Shown piece after piece: positions 1 to 6,813 of a DNA stretch of 22,005 bases. Position numbers and translations under genes: made by a program. The notes beneath the pieces are model-generated. The model saw only the letters and a list, made by a program, of their open reading frames with translations. It was not told the DNA's origin and searched no databases. The stretch comes from Udaeobacter sp046731855 (lineage in GTDB: Bacteria > Verrucomicrobiota > Verrucomicrobiia > Chthoniobacterales > UBA10450): the NCBI GenBank assembly GCA_046731855.1, contig JBKPLX010000194.1, forward strand, positions 1 through 22,005. The letters are read 5' to 3'. Position 1 is the stretch's first letter, and every line of letters starts with the position of its first letter.

Positions 1-365
1 GCACGGCGCCTAACCGGGTCTTTTACATTGAATGGCGCACGACTTATATTGACAGACGGGGTACAGCCGACTTTGAACTGGCCCTGTACGAGAACAACTC
101 AAGCTTCTTTGACGTCTTGTATGGGATGACTGCCGACATAGGCAGCGGGGAAGTAAGTGGAGTGCAGGCAAGTAACTTCGTCGGCCCGGCTACGACCTTC
201 TCGTGTCTGGAGCCTACGCTTGCGAACGGATTGAAAGTCACTTACATCTGCACCGCGGAGACGCCTACGCCGACTCCAACACCAACCCCTACTGCGACAC
301 CTACCCCAAGGCCTACTCCAACACCAAGACCTCGACCGACGCCGCGACCTCGCCCGACTCCGTAG
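1..365 (+). CDS. 3' end of a secreted-type protein with a Pro-Thr/Arg tail (partial)
   Basis: The gene runs in from the left edge; the first whole codon is at position 3 and the stop TAG is at 363-365. About 86 residues precede the tail, beginning TAPNRVFYIEWRTTYIDRRG and including FELALYENNSSFFDVLYG. This looks like the beta-sandwich segment often placed just before the tail in large secreted Verrucomicrobiota proteins; I recall this from memory and could not check it. The last ~34 residues are a low-complexity tail of TPTP units that turn into RPRPTP. Signal peptide and main domains lie outside the window, so the function cannot be given. The tail resembles that of the next gene on the same strand, which suggests both belong to one class of exported or surface-associated proteins. 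Confidence 0.75.
   Translation, partial: TAPNRVFYIEWRTTYIDRRGTADFELALYENNSSFFDVLYGMTADIGSGEVSGVQASNFVGPATTFSCLEPTLANGLKVTYICTAETPTPTPTPTPTATPTPRPTPTPRPRPTPRPRPTP
261..362 (+). repeat. Pro-Thr/Arg-encoding low-complexity tract
   Basis: Degenerate six-base units (ACGCCT, ACTCCA, ACACCA, then AGGCCT, CGACCT) encode alternating Pro-Thr and Pro-Arg up to the stop codon. The codons vary, so the tract is kept at the protein level and is not a perfect satellite. Confidence 0.8.
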
Positions 366-379
366 GGGTGAAGGTCAGT

Positions 380-415
380 GATTAGTAGTTAGTGATTGGG
401 GATTAGTGGATTAGT
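380..415 (+). repeat. Degenerate heptamer tandem repeat (GATTAGT)
   Basis: Units read GATTAGT (380-386), AGTTAGT (387-393), GATTGGG (394-400), GATTAGT (401-407), one extra G, then GATTAGT (409-415). It lies 15 bases after the stop codon of the partial gene, in a 246-bp intergenic stretch (366-611) where I see no gene. A second, unrelated heptamer array lies inside pdxA. Confidence 0.6.
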
Positions 416-589
416 CCCGGCGCCCCAAGCGGCACTGCTCGCGAAGAACTTCGGAGTCGCGGCTCCCCAACGCGAGCCACGAGTACCCGGGTCGCGATCA
501 CCGGTTTCCCGGCTTTAGATATTTGCATCGCCCCGCTCAGAACGAGAAATGTATTGAACCTTGTCCGGTGTTTCGGGTAGAACGGTTCT

Positions 590-610
590 TGTGCGGTAAT
601 TCCGCGCACA
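590..610 (+). promoter_or_regulatory. Inverted repeat touching the start codon of the Asp-box gene
   Basis: TGTGCG (590-595) and CGCACA (605-610) can pair around a 9-base loop, ending one base before the ATG at 612. No purine-rich ribosome binding site is present. The hairpin could influence initiation, but it may be chance. Confidence 0.25.
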
Positions 611-611
611 A

Positions 612-2726
612 ATGAAAAAGAAATCTGATGGTCTGTCTGCCTTTTTTAATCTCCGCCTGCTAATCGCTCTCCTTGTCTTCCTGGCTGGCATCGGTCTAAG
701 CATGTTTACATTCGCTCAGCCACCAAGCGCGAAACCAGTTTCAAACGTCGCGCAAAAGCAAAACGTCAAAGCCCGCATTCAACGTCCTGCCGACAACTTT
801 TGGGCGCAAACCAACGGTCCCCAGGGCGGTGATGGTATTGCTTTGGCCACCAATCCGAGCGGGCACGTGTTTGTCGGCACTCAGGGGGGCGGTGTTTTTC
901 GATCCACCGACAACGGAGAATCGTGGACGGGAATCCACAACGGACTTACCGACACGAACGTGCGCGCACTGGCAATCAGCGGTGTCGGGCACATTTTTGC
1001 TGGAACTTTTAGCGGCGCGTTTCGCTCGATAGATAATGGAGACACCTGGGTTGCGATTAACAGCGGCTTGGAATTTCCTTTGGTCATTTCGCTGGCAATC
1101 AATTCCAGCGGAGACATTTTCGCGGGTACATTTGCAGGCGGTGGCGTTTATCGATCGACTGATGACGGCGACAACTGGACATTGGTGGATAACGGCTTGA
1201 CGAACACTTATGTCACTGCACTCGCGATCAATTCCGGCGGAGACATCTTTGCCGCGACGTTTGGCGGTGGGGCGTTTCGTTCGACCGACAACGGGGACAG
1301 CTGGACCGGACTTAACACAGGAGTTCCAGATGCCACGTTTCTGTCGTTGGCCATCAACGCGAGCGGATACATTTTCGCAGGGGGCGATCCTCTTGGTGGT
1401 CCCGTCGGTGTACTTCGTTCCACTGACAATGGTGATAGTTGGGAACCCGTCAACAATGGCTTGGACACGGGGAATGGCATTAATGCCCTCTTAGCGACTC
1501 CTAACGGCTCGCTCTTTGCCGGCACCTATGGCGACGGCGTGTTCCGTTCGACAGATAACGGAGACAACTGGAGTCAAATTAACAACGGATTGACGACTAT
1601 CTTTGTCCTTTCATTCGCCACGAATGCGAGTGGGGACATCTTTGCGGGTACCTACTTTGGTGGCGGCGTTTTCCGGTCGAAGGATAATGGTGATACCTGG
1701 AGCGAGCAAAACAACGGCATAATAGCGACTGACGTCCGAGCAATCGCGATCTTTTTCCCAGTGCCTTCCCGCTTCTTCGCCCCAGCATCTCCGTCAGGTG
1801 TAGGCAATATGATTTTCGCGGGCACGTATGGGCTTGGCATGTTTCGGTCATTTGATAGCGGTCAAACTTGGGAGAAGATCAACAATGGTCTGCCGGCGCG
1901 TTACATTCGGTCATTGGCGACCACTTCCAACGGTGGTCACATCTTCGCAGGAGCTGATTTTATCGGTGGTGCTGGCGGTGTTTATCGTTCGACTGACTTC
2001 GGAGATAGCTGGGTAGAGGTGAATCAGGGCGTAATCACGACTGACGTCCGGGCGTTGGCGATCAATCTCAGCACCGGCCATATTTTCGCCGGAACCTACC
2101 CTGGCAGCGGTGTGTTCCGCTCGACAGACGATGGCAATAGTTGGACTCCAGTGAACAATGGCTTGGGATGCGGAAGCATCTTGTCTCTAGCGATCAGTTA
2201 TGACGGGGACATCTTTGCTGGTACATTCGGGTGCGGGGACGGTGTTTATCGCTCAACTGACAATGGAGATAGTTGGATCCTGTCTAACACAGGCCTAACA
2301 TCTACTGACGTAGCTGGCCTGGCGATTAATACCAATGATCATATCTTTGCCGGGACTCAATCTCAGATGGGTCAAGGCGGTGGTATGTTCCGGTCCACTG
2401 ATAACGGGGATACCTGGACGGAACAAAATGTTGGTTTTTCGGCACTCGATGTGAACACTGTAGTAGTCAACCCCATTGGTCACATCTTTGCAGGTGCCGC
2501 GGGCGGTGTTTTCCGTTCGATAAATGATGGGGACGGTTGGAGCAACGTTAGCAGCGGGTTACTTCCTCCTGGTGGCAATGTCTGGTCGCTGGGCTTTGGT
2601 TTTGGCGGTCGTGCCTTTGCCGGCACCGCAGGGGGGGGTGTATTCCGCAGCGTTAATCCAACCGTGCGGCCCCCTGTGCCGCCCAGGCCGCGGCCCACGC
2701 CGCACCCTCGACCCACTCCGCGATAA
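612..2726 (+). CDS. Secreted tandem Asp-box (BNR/sortilin-like) beta-propeller protein
   Basis: The 704-residue product starts with a basic N-terminus and a hydrophobic segment (about residues 12-35, FFNLRLLIALLVFLAG then FTFAQ), which serves as a signal peptide or membrane anchor. The rest is about 14 units of roughly 45 residues, of the form ALAINxxGxIFAGT..GGVFRSTDNGDSWxxxNNGL. I count 13 Asp boxes (S-x-D-x-G-x-x-W); the last unit is worn (FRSVNP). One unit, near residues 375-400, carries a Pro/Phe-rich insertion. The protein ends in a short RPRPTPHPRPTPR tail. Asp boxes are structural, so the protein probably folds into one or two beta-propellers outside the cytoplasm; no sialidase active site is evident. 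It may bind glycans or proteins. The ATG lacks a Shine-Dalgarno sequence. A convergent gene follows. Confidence 0.85.
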   Translation: MKKKSDGLSAFFNLRLLIALLVFLAGIGLSMFTFAQPPSAKPVSNVAQKQNVKARIQRPADNFWAQTNGPQGGDGIALATNPSGHVFVGTQGGGVFRSTDNGESWTGIHNGLTDTNVRALAISGVGHIFAGTFSGAFRSIDNGDTWVAINSGLEFPLVISLAINSSGDIFAGTFAGGGVYRSTDDGDNWTLVDNGLTNTYVTALAINSGGDIFAATFGGGAFRSTDNGDSWTGLNTGVPDATFLSLAINASGYIFAGGDPLGGPVGVLRSTDNGDSWEPVNNGLDTGNGINALLATPNGSLFAGTYGDGVFRSTDNGDNWSQINNGLTTIFVLSFATNASGDIFAGTYFGGGVFRSKDNGDTWSEQNNGIIATDVRAIAIFFPVPSRFFAPASPSGVGNMIFAGTYGLGMFRSFDSGQTWEKINNGLPARYIRSLATTSNGGHIFAGADFIGGAGGVYRSTDFGDSWVEVNQGVITTDVRALAINLSTGHIFAGTYPGSGVFRSTDDGNSWTPVNNGLGCGSILSLAISYDGDIFAGTFGCGDGVYRSTDNGDSWILSNTGLTSTDVAGLAINTNDHIFAGTQSQMGQGGGMFRSTDNGDTWTEQNVGFSALDVNTVVVNPIGHIFAGAAGGVFRSINDGDGWSNVSSGLLPPGGNVWSLGFGFGGRAFAGTAGGGVFRSVNPTVRPPVPPRPRPTPHPRPTPR

Positions 2727-2758
2727 TTGTAAACCAGCGTGAGGTGGTCCGTGAAGAG

Positions 2759-2840
2759 TTGTAGCCACGGTCGCTGATCCCGGCCGTGTTTAGCACCCAA
2801 AGTAGGCGGCGGACGCCGCGGTCAGCGACACCTGACTACA
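2759..2840. repeat. Interspersed TGTAG-type inverted-repeat element, copy A
   Basis: The left arm reads TTGTAGCCACGGTCGCTGAT (2759-2778). The complement of the right arm (2840 back to 2818) reads TGTAGTCAGGTGTCGCTGAC. The arms share TGTAG and GTCGCTGA and face each other. The left arm also folds by itself (2766-2773 with 2781-2788, one G-U pair). It lies between the convergent genes ending at 2726 and 2907. Confidence 0.6.
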
Positions 2841-2853
2841 GCAATCCCTGTTA

Positions 2854-2885
2854 GCGGGAACTCGCATTGCCGCGCGAGTTCCCGC
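2854..2885. terminator. Perfect 11-bp hairpin between convergent genes
   Basis: GCGGGAACTCG (2854-2864) pairs exactly with CGAGTTCCCGC (2875-2885) around a 10-base loop. It sits 22 bases beyond the stop of the minus-strand gene and 128 bases beyond the stop of the plus-strand gene. Neither side has a clear U-tract, so a terminator or mRNA-end role is an inference. Confidence 0.45.
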
Positions 2886-2906
2886 GTAAGGGCGAGATCC
2901 GAAATC

Positions 2907-4952
2907 TCAAAATGTTACCGTTGCTTGATTAGAACAGGTGTTAGTGCCTGTGTTGCACACTCGATATGTGAAGCTACCAGGCGGACGGCCGCCAATGCGA
3001 TCGGTATAGAAGCCGTCATTTCTCGGAGTGGCTATCAGAACGCTGTTGCGGTAAACATCGACACGATTCGAAGTTGCGCCGTTCCAGGTCAAGTCCGCTC
3101 TCCGTCGCCCGTTTACCAGGTAGCCACGTGCACTAAGCATGATTTGGCCCGGCGTGGGTGTCGGCGTCGGAGTCACAGTCGGGGTCGGCGTTGCTGTCGG
3201 AGTTGGCGTGGGTGTAGGAGTAGGTGTTGGCGTCGCCGTCGGGGTAGGTGTAGGCGATGCTGCACCACCCACTGACTGTCTATCATGGAAGGCATCCTGC
3301 TGGGAACTGCCGCTGATGGCTACGCGCCCATCTACCCATGCATGCAGGTGTTGGTTAGGCGACGAACTGGCATAGTCATAATCGCCTGCATAGGTCGCCT
3401 GAATACCCGGATCAGGTTGCGCCGGCAGCGGGCTAATCACATCCGAGAAAGTCTGATCAGACAACCAACTCGCGCCATTGTCGGTGGACCTGCGCGCCCA
3501 CATCCTGTAACAGGGAACGGCGGGATTACCACGAGTGCAGCTAGCACTCTCTCGTGCGTCATACCATACAGCGAGAACAGTGCCACTGGGGCTGACCGAA
3601 AGGTTCGGTTGCCACTGAGGCCGCGAGGTGGCGTCTGTGTTCAATTTCAACGGGGCGCTAAAGGTTTGCCCGCGATCCGTTGAGCGGATGTAATAGACGT
3701 CGCCAGGGTCGCTGCCCGCGCCGTGCTGGGCATAAGCGTAGTGCACCACGCCGTTGTAGGCGCCCGGTTCGCCCCATCCCTCGTGTCGCCAGTAACCACC
3801 GCCGTCGGTAAACATGCACGCGAAATAGCCCACGGCCGTTACCCCCGGCCCAGGAAAGCTGGGACCGGCGTAGGTGTTGCTCCAGGTGTTACCACCGTCC
3901 GTAGATCTGAAGATGAGATTAGAATCGTTGTGTGGAAAGCCGCCGCCGCCTTCATTCATTCCGGCGATGTACACGTCGCCTGTGGCCAGGTCGCCGGTGA
4001 TCTGGACGTTGCGGATGAATGGAGTGCCACTCGTGATCTGTCGCGCATTGGTCCAGGTGACACCGTTATCCGTTGAGTAACGAACGAAGAGAGCTCCCCC
4101 GCCAACATTAAAGTCGTTCCAGGAAGTGTACATCCTGCCATAGAAAGGAGAAGATGGGTTGTTATCCGCCCAGCCGGATTCTCGATCGTCTTGGGAGTTG
4201 GTGTGAATGCAGTAATGTGTCCAGCTATTCGCGTTCGCAGGAGTGGTAGTCTTATAGCCCCCAAGACCCTGACCGCCGCAGCCGCCGTCGAGCCAAATGG
4301 TAAACCAGGTACCGGTTGGGCGGTTGTACAAGATAACGGGGTCGCCAACCGTATTGGAGAATGGACTTTGGCCGTTAGCGCCGGTGAGGCGAGTGAAGGT
4401 GTTCCCGCCGTCGGTCGAGACCGATGCTCCAGAGATGTTGATCGGGCTTACGTTGCGGCCGCGTGAGTCGTTATAAGCGACCACGATCTGGTTCGGGTTA
4501 TCCGGATTGCTCGCAGTGAATGTCTCGGACTGAGTAACGTTAGGAAAAGTCTCAGTGCCGGTGATCAGATCAACGTCCGTACCGCCATACGCCGAGGGCT
4601 GCATCAATTGTTGGACAATCTGGGACAATGCGCCGCCGAAAACTGCCGAGCCTCCCTGTGCCTCGCCGCAGGCAATCATAATCGCGCCCGCCCCGAAGTT
4701 CTCCTGCTTATCGATGCCTAGCTCGCGAATTTTAGCACAATCGAATCCCGCGGGTACGAGCTGGTCGACTGGGTTCAGGACAAACCTGTATTTTTGCTGC
4801 GCTTGCGCGGAGAACACGCCAAAGCCCACCAGCGCCAGAAAGACGCCAGCCAGGATAACAAACAAGCTGATTAAGACACGAACGTTAAAAAACCCGTCTT
4901 CGCCGAAGGTACGGCGGACGGGTGCCGATGCTGAAGTAGAGTGTTTTTTCAT
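2907..4952 (-). CDS. Secreted Asp-box protein with PT linker and C-terminal Fn3-like domain
   Basis: The 681-residue product has a cytoplasmic start, then a hydrophobic signal or anchor (about residues 21-52, FFNVRVLISLFVILAGVFLA to FSAQAQ). A catalytic-looking propeller region (about 100-565) follows with five Asp-box-like motifs: STDGGNTF, STDNGVTW, STDGGNTW, STDRGQTF and STDNGASW. The wording (VVAYNDSRG, AVWYDARES, HAWVDGR) is typical of sialidase-fold 'exo-alpha-sialidase-like' proteins of unknown substrate. A Thr-Pro linker of about 38 residues leads to a last domain of about 75 residues (ADLTWNGATSNRVDVYRN, FTYRVCNTGTNTCSNQATVTF) that looks like fibronectin type III. It starts at ATG without a clear ribosome binding site. 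The N-terminal segment matches that of the gene at 612. I infer surface exposure or secretion; enzymatic activity is not shown. Confidence 0.85.
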   Translation of the reverse strand: MKKHSTSASAPVRRTFGEDGFFNVRVLISLFVILAGVFLALVGFGVFSAQAQQKYRFVLNPVDQLVPAGFDCAKIRELGIDKQENFGAGAIMIACGEAQGGSAVFGGALSQIVQQLMQPSAYGGTDVDLITGTETFPNVTQSETFTASNPDNPNQIVVAYNDSRGRNVSPINISGASVSTDGGNTFTRLTGANGQSPFSNTVGDPVILYNRPTGTWFTIWLDGGCGGQGLGGYKTTTPANANSWTHYCIHTNSQDDRESGWADNNPSSPFYGRMYTSWNDFNVGGGALFVRYSTDNGVTWTNARQITSGTPFIRNVQITGDLATGDVYIAGMNEGGGGFPHNDSNLIFRSTDGGNTWSNTYAGPSFPGPGVTAVGYFACMFTDGGGYWRHEGWGEPGAYNGVVHYAYAQHGAGSDPGDVYYIRSTDRGQTFSAPLKLNTDATSRPQWQPNLSVSPSGTVLAVWYDARESASCTRGNPAVPCYRMWARRSTDNGASWLSDQTFSDVISPLPAQPDPGIQATYAGDYDYASSSPNQHLHAWVDGRVAISGSSQQDAFHDRQSVGGAASPTPTPTATPTPTPTPTPTPTATPTPTVTPTPTPTPGQIMLSARGYLVNGRRRADLTWNGATSNRVDVYRNSVLIATPRNDGFYTDRIGGRPPGSFTYRVCNTGTNTCSNQATVTF
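3148..3261 (-). repeat. Pro-Thr linker-encoding tract
   Basis: Degenerate hexamers on the minus strand encode a run of TPTP with TA and TV interruptions. The tract separates the propeller from the Fn3-like C-terminal domain. Unlike the other two PT tracts in the window it is an internal linker, not a tail. Confidence 0.8.
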
Positions 4953-5088
4953 TGTGGAGTTTCATTGGAGAGCACGATTCTTGATTGAAACGCGTCGAAC
5001 AATCAATCGTTTTTATTCGGACCTCTGGACGTGGCAGTCGTTAGCTCCACTGCAAAAACTCGCCCAGTCTCTGCCTAACAGGTGACTT

Positions 5089-6813
5089 CTAGGAAAGGGA
5101 CGTACCGGGCATACTTCTCGGCGGGGGGCCGTCATAGCCGTGATTGACCGGGTCGATTCGGCGCATGGGCTTCTCGCGAGTTTGTTCTTCGATCACGTGA
5201 GCCACGAGGCCGGGCGTGCGCGCAATCATGAAAATGCCATTGAACGCTAATGGGTTCATTCCGAGATCAGCCAGGATGGCGCCGATGGCGCCGTCCACGT
5301 TGATGGGCAGGGCTTTCTTTGAATCGGCGAACGCTTTTTCAACGGCCCGCGCTGCTTGCATATGTACTCCGTTCACGTCAGCCTCGCGCGCCAGCTCGAA
5401 AAGGCGCGCCGTGCGCGGGTCTTTCGTGTGATAACGATGACCAAATCCCGGCATGCGCTCGCCTGTTTCTCTCATCGCTGCCAGTGTGCGCGTCGCGGCT
5501 TCGTCCAATGAAATAGATTCACGAGTCGCGCGATCGGCGATTGCTTTCAGTTGACGGGCGCAATCTTCAATTGCCCCGCCATGATGGCGATTGATCGACA
5601 TGATTCCGGCAGCAACCGCCGCGCTCAACGTTGCTCCGGTTGATGCGACAGTCCGCGCGGCCAACGCGCTTGGCGGCGTCGCGCCGTGATCAATCGAGGC
5701 GACCAGAATCGCGTCCATCAAACGTGCGATTGCCGGCGAGGGTAGTTCGCCCGTTAAAATCAGATAGACCGCTGCGCCAAAGGAGACGCGTCCCATCAGC
5801 TCGGCAATGTCGTATCCGCGCACCCCCACTCGGTTAGGTTCTATGCGCGTAATCGCGGTGTTCCATGTTGCTTTCCTGTCGGCTTCGCTCATGAGACTTT
5901 GTCCTTTCGTTTTCTTGAGAATCTCGACAACCGCGTCCGGCAGTGCCCCGAATGAATCGACCACCGTTGCGCCGGCTTCGCGCAGGGCTTTCACCTTGCC
6001 TGCGTGTGTGCCGCGCCCGCCCTCGATGATCGCGCCGGCGTGACTGAATCGGGTGCCTTCGCGCGCAGCCTTACCACCAATATAGGCGATCACCGGCTTG
6101 GTGACCTTTCGATCGACAATCAGTTGCGCCAATTCTTCCTCCTGTGACGAACCGATTTCACCGAAGATCACAATGGCTTCAGTAAAAGGATCAGCCTGGA
6201 ACATCAGCGCGGCATCAGGAATTCGAATCCCGAGCACCGCGTCGCCACCGATGTGCAAGATGGTTGAAAGCCGCACGCCAGCTTGTCCCAGATAATAACC
6301 AGTGCTTGAAGCCATGCCCCCGGAGCGGCTGATCACGCCCACCCCGTTCGGGACGGCGGGCTTGAACCATTGTCGCGCACTTTCCGCGCGGCCACCGATC
6401 ATGCCGACCACTGCCTTGCCCGGACTCAAGGCTCCCAGCGTGTTGGGTCCAAGAAACATTGCGCCATTTTTTTTTGCTGCTGCTGCGATTTCCATGGCGT
6501 CCCATACTGGAACGCGATCGGGCACCAGCACGGTAAGTTTGATCCCTGCGTCAATCGCAGAAATGGCTGCGTCCTTCACGCCTGCCGCCGGCACAAAAAG
6601 CACCGAGATGTCGATGTTACCTAATGAATTCGCGGCTTCCTGTGGCGTGTTAAACACAGGAATGCCAAGAACGCTTTGACCACCCTTTCCTGGCGTAACG
6701 CCGCCTACGACGTTGGTTCCATATTCGCGCATCAGCCGCGTCCGTGCCCGCCCTTCGCGCCCAGTGATGCCCTGCACCAGAACGCGCTTTTTCTCGTCGA
6801 TTAGAACTGCCAT
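5089..6813 (-). CDS. ATP-citrate-lyase-like subunit: SucD-type CoA ligase alpha fused to citrate synthase domain
   Basis: The 574-residue product has two parts. Residues 1-300 match the succinyl-CoA synthetase alpha family: CoA-binding GITGREG at 15-21, GPNTLG near 122, and the phospho-histidine motif SHAGA with His258. Residues 325-555 match the citrate synthase/citryl-CoA lyase fold: DHGATPP with His376, HHGGA at 410-414, PGFGHR with His459, and NVD with Asp507, the expected His-His-Asp triad. This layout is that of the two-subunit ATP-citrate lyase subunit (SucD plus citrate synthase homology), which makes or cleaves citryl-CoA. The start codon directly abuts the TAA of the SucC-like gene, so the two subunits should be translated together. 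Another 2- or 4-carbon hydroxyacid substrate cannot be excluded. The PPPRSMPG tail is short and variable. Confidence 0.85.
   Translation of the reverse strand: MAVLIDEKKRVLVQGITGREGRARTRLMREYGTNVVGGVTPGKGGQSVLGIPVFNTPQEAANSLGNIDISVLFVPAAGVKDAAISAIDAGIKLTVLVPDRVPVWDAMEIAAAAKKNGAMFLGPNTLGALSPGKAVVGMIGGRAESARQWFKPAVPNGVGVISRSGGMASSTGYYLGQAGVRLSTILHIGGDAVLGIRIPDAALMFQADPFTEAIVIFGEIGSSQEEELAQLIVDRKVTKPVIAYIGGKAAREGTRFSHAGAIIEGGRGTHAGKVKALREAGATVVDSFGALPDAVVEILKKTKGQSLMSEADRKATWNTAITRIEPNRVGVRGYDIAELMGRVSFGAAVYLILTGELPSPAIARLMDAILVASIDHGATPPSALAARTVASTGATLSAAVAAGIMSINRHHGGAIEDCARQLKAIADRATRESISLDEAATRTLAAMRETGERMPGFGHRYHTKDPRTARLFELAREADVNGVHMQAARAVEKAFADSKKALPINVDGAIGAILADLGMNPLAFNGIFMIARTPGLVAHVIEEQTREKPMRRIDPVNHGYDGPPPRSMPGTSLS

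Noticed and set aside
612..2726. Annotation as an active sialidase
   Set aside because: Only structural Asp boxes are seen; no Arg triad or other catalytic sialidase residues could be placed.
3148..3261. Regular repeats that could look like a CRISPR or minisatellite
   Set aside because: They are degenerate Thr-Pro codons in an open frame; there are no spacers and no constant repeat.
5074..5080. GCCTAAC as another attC core; likewise GTTAGGC near 3353 and GTTAGAT near 12414
   Set aside because: No partner core at a fitting distance and no hairpin structure between; two of them lie in conserved coding sequence.
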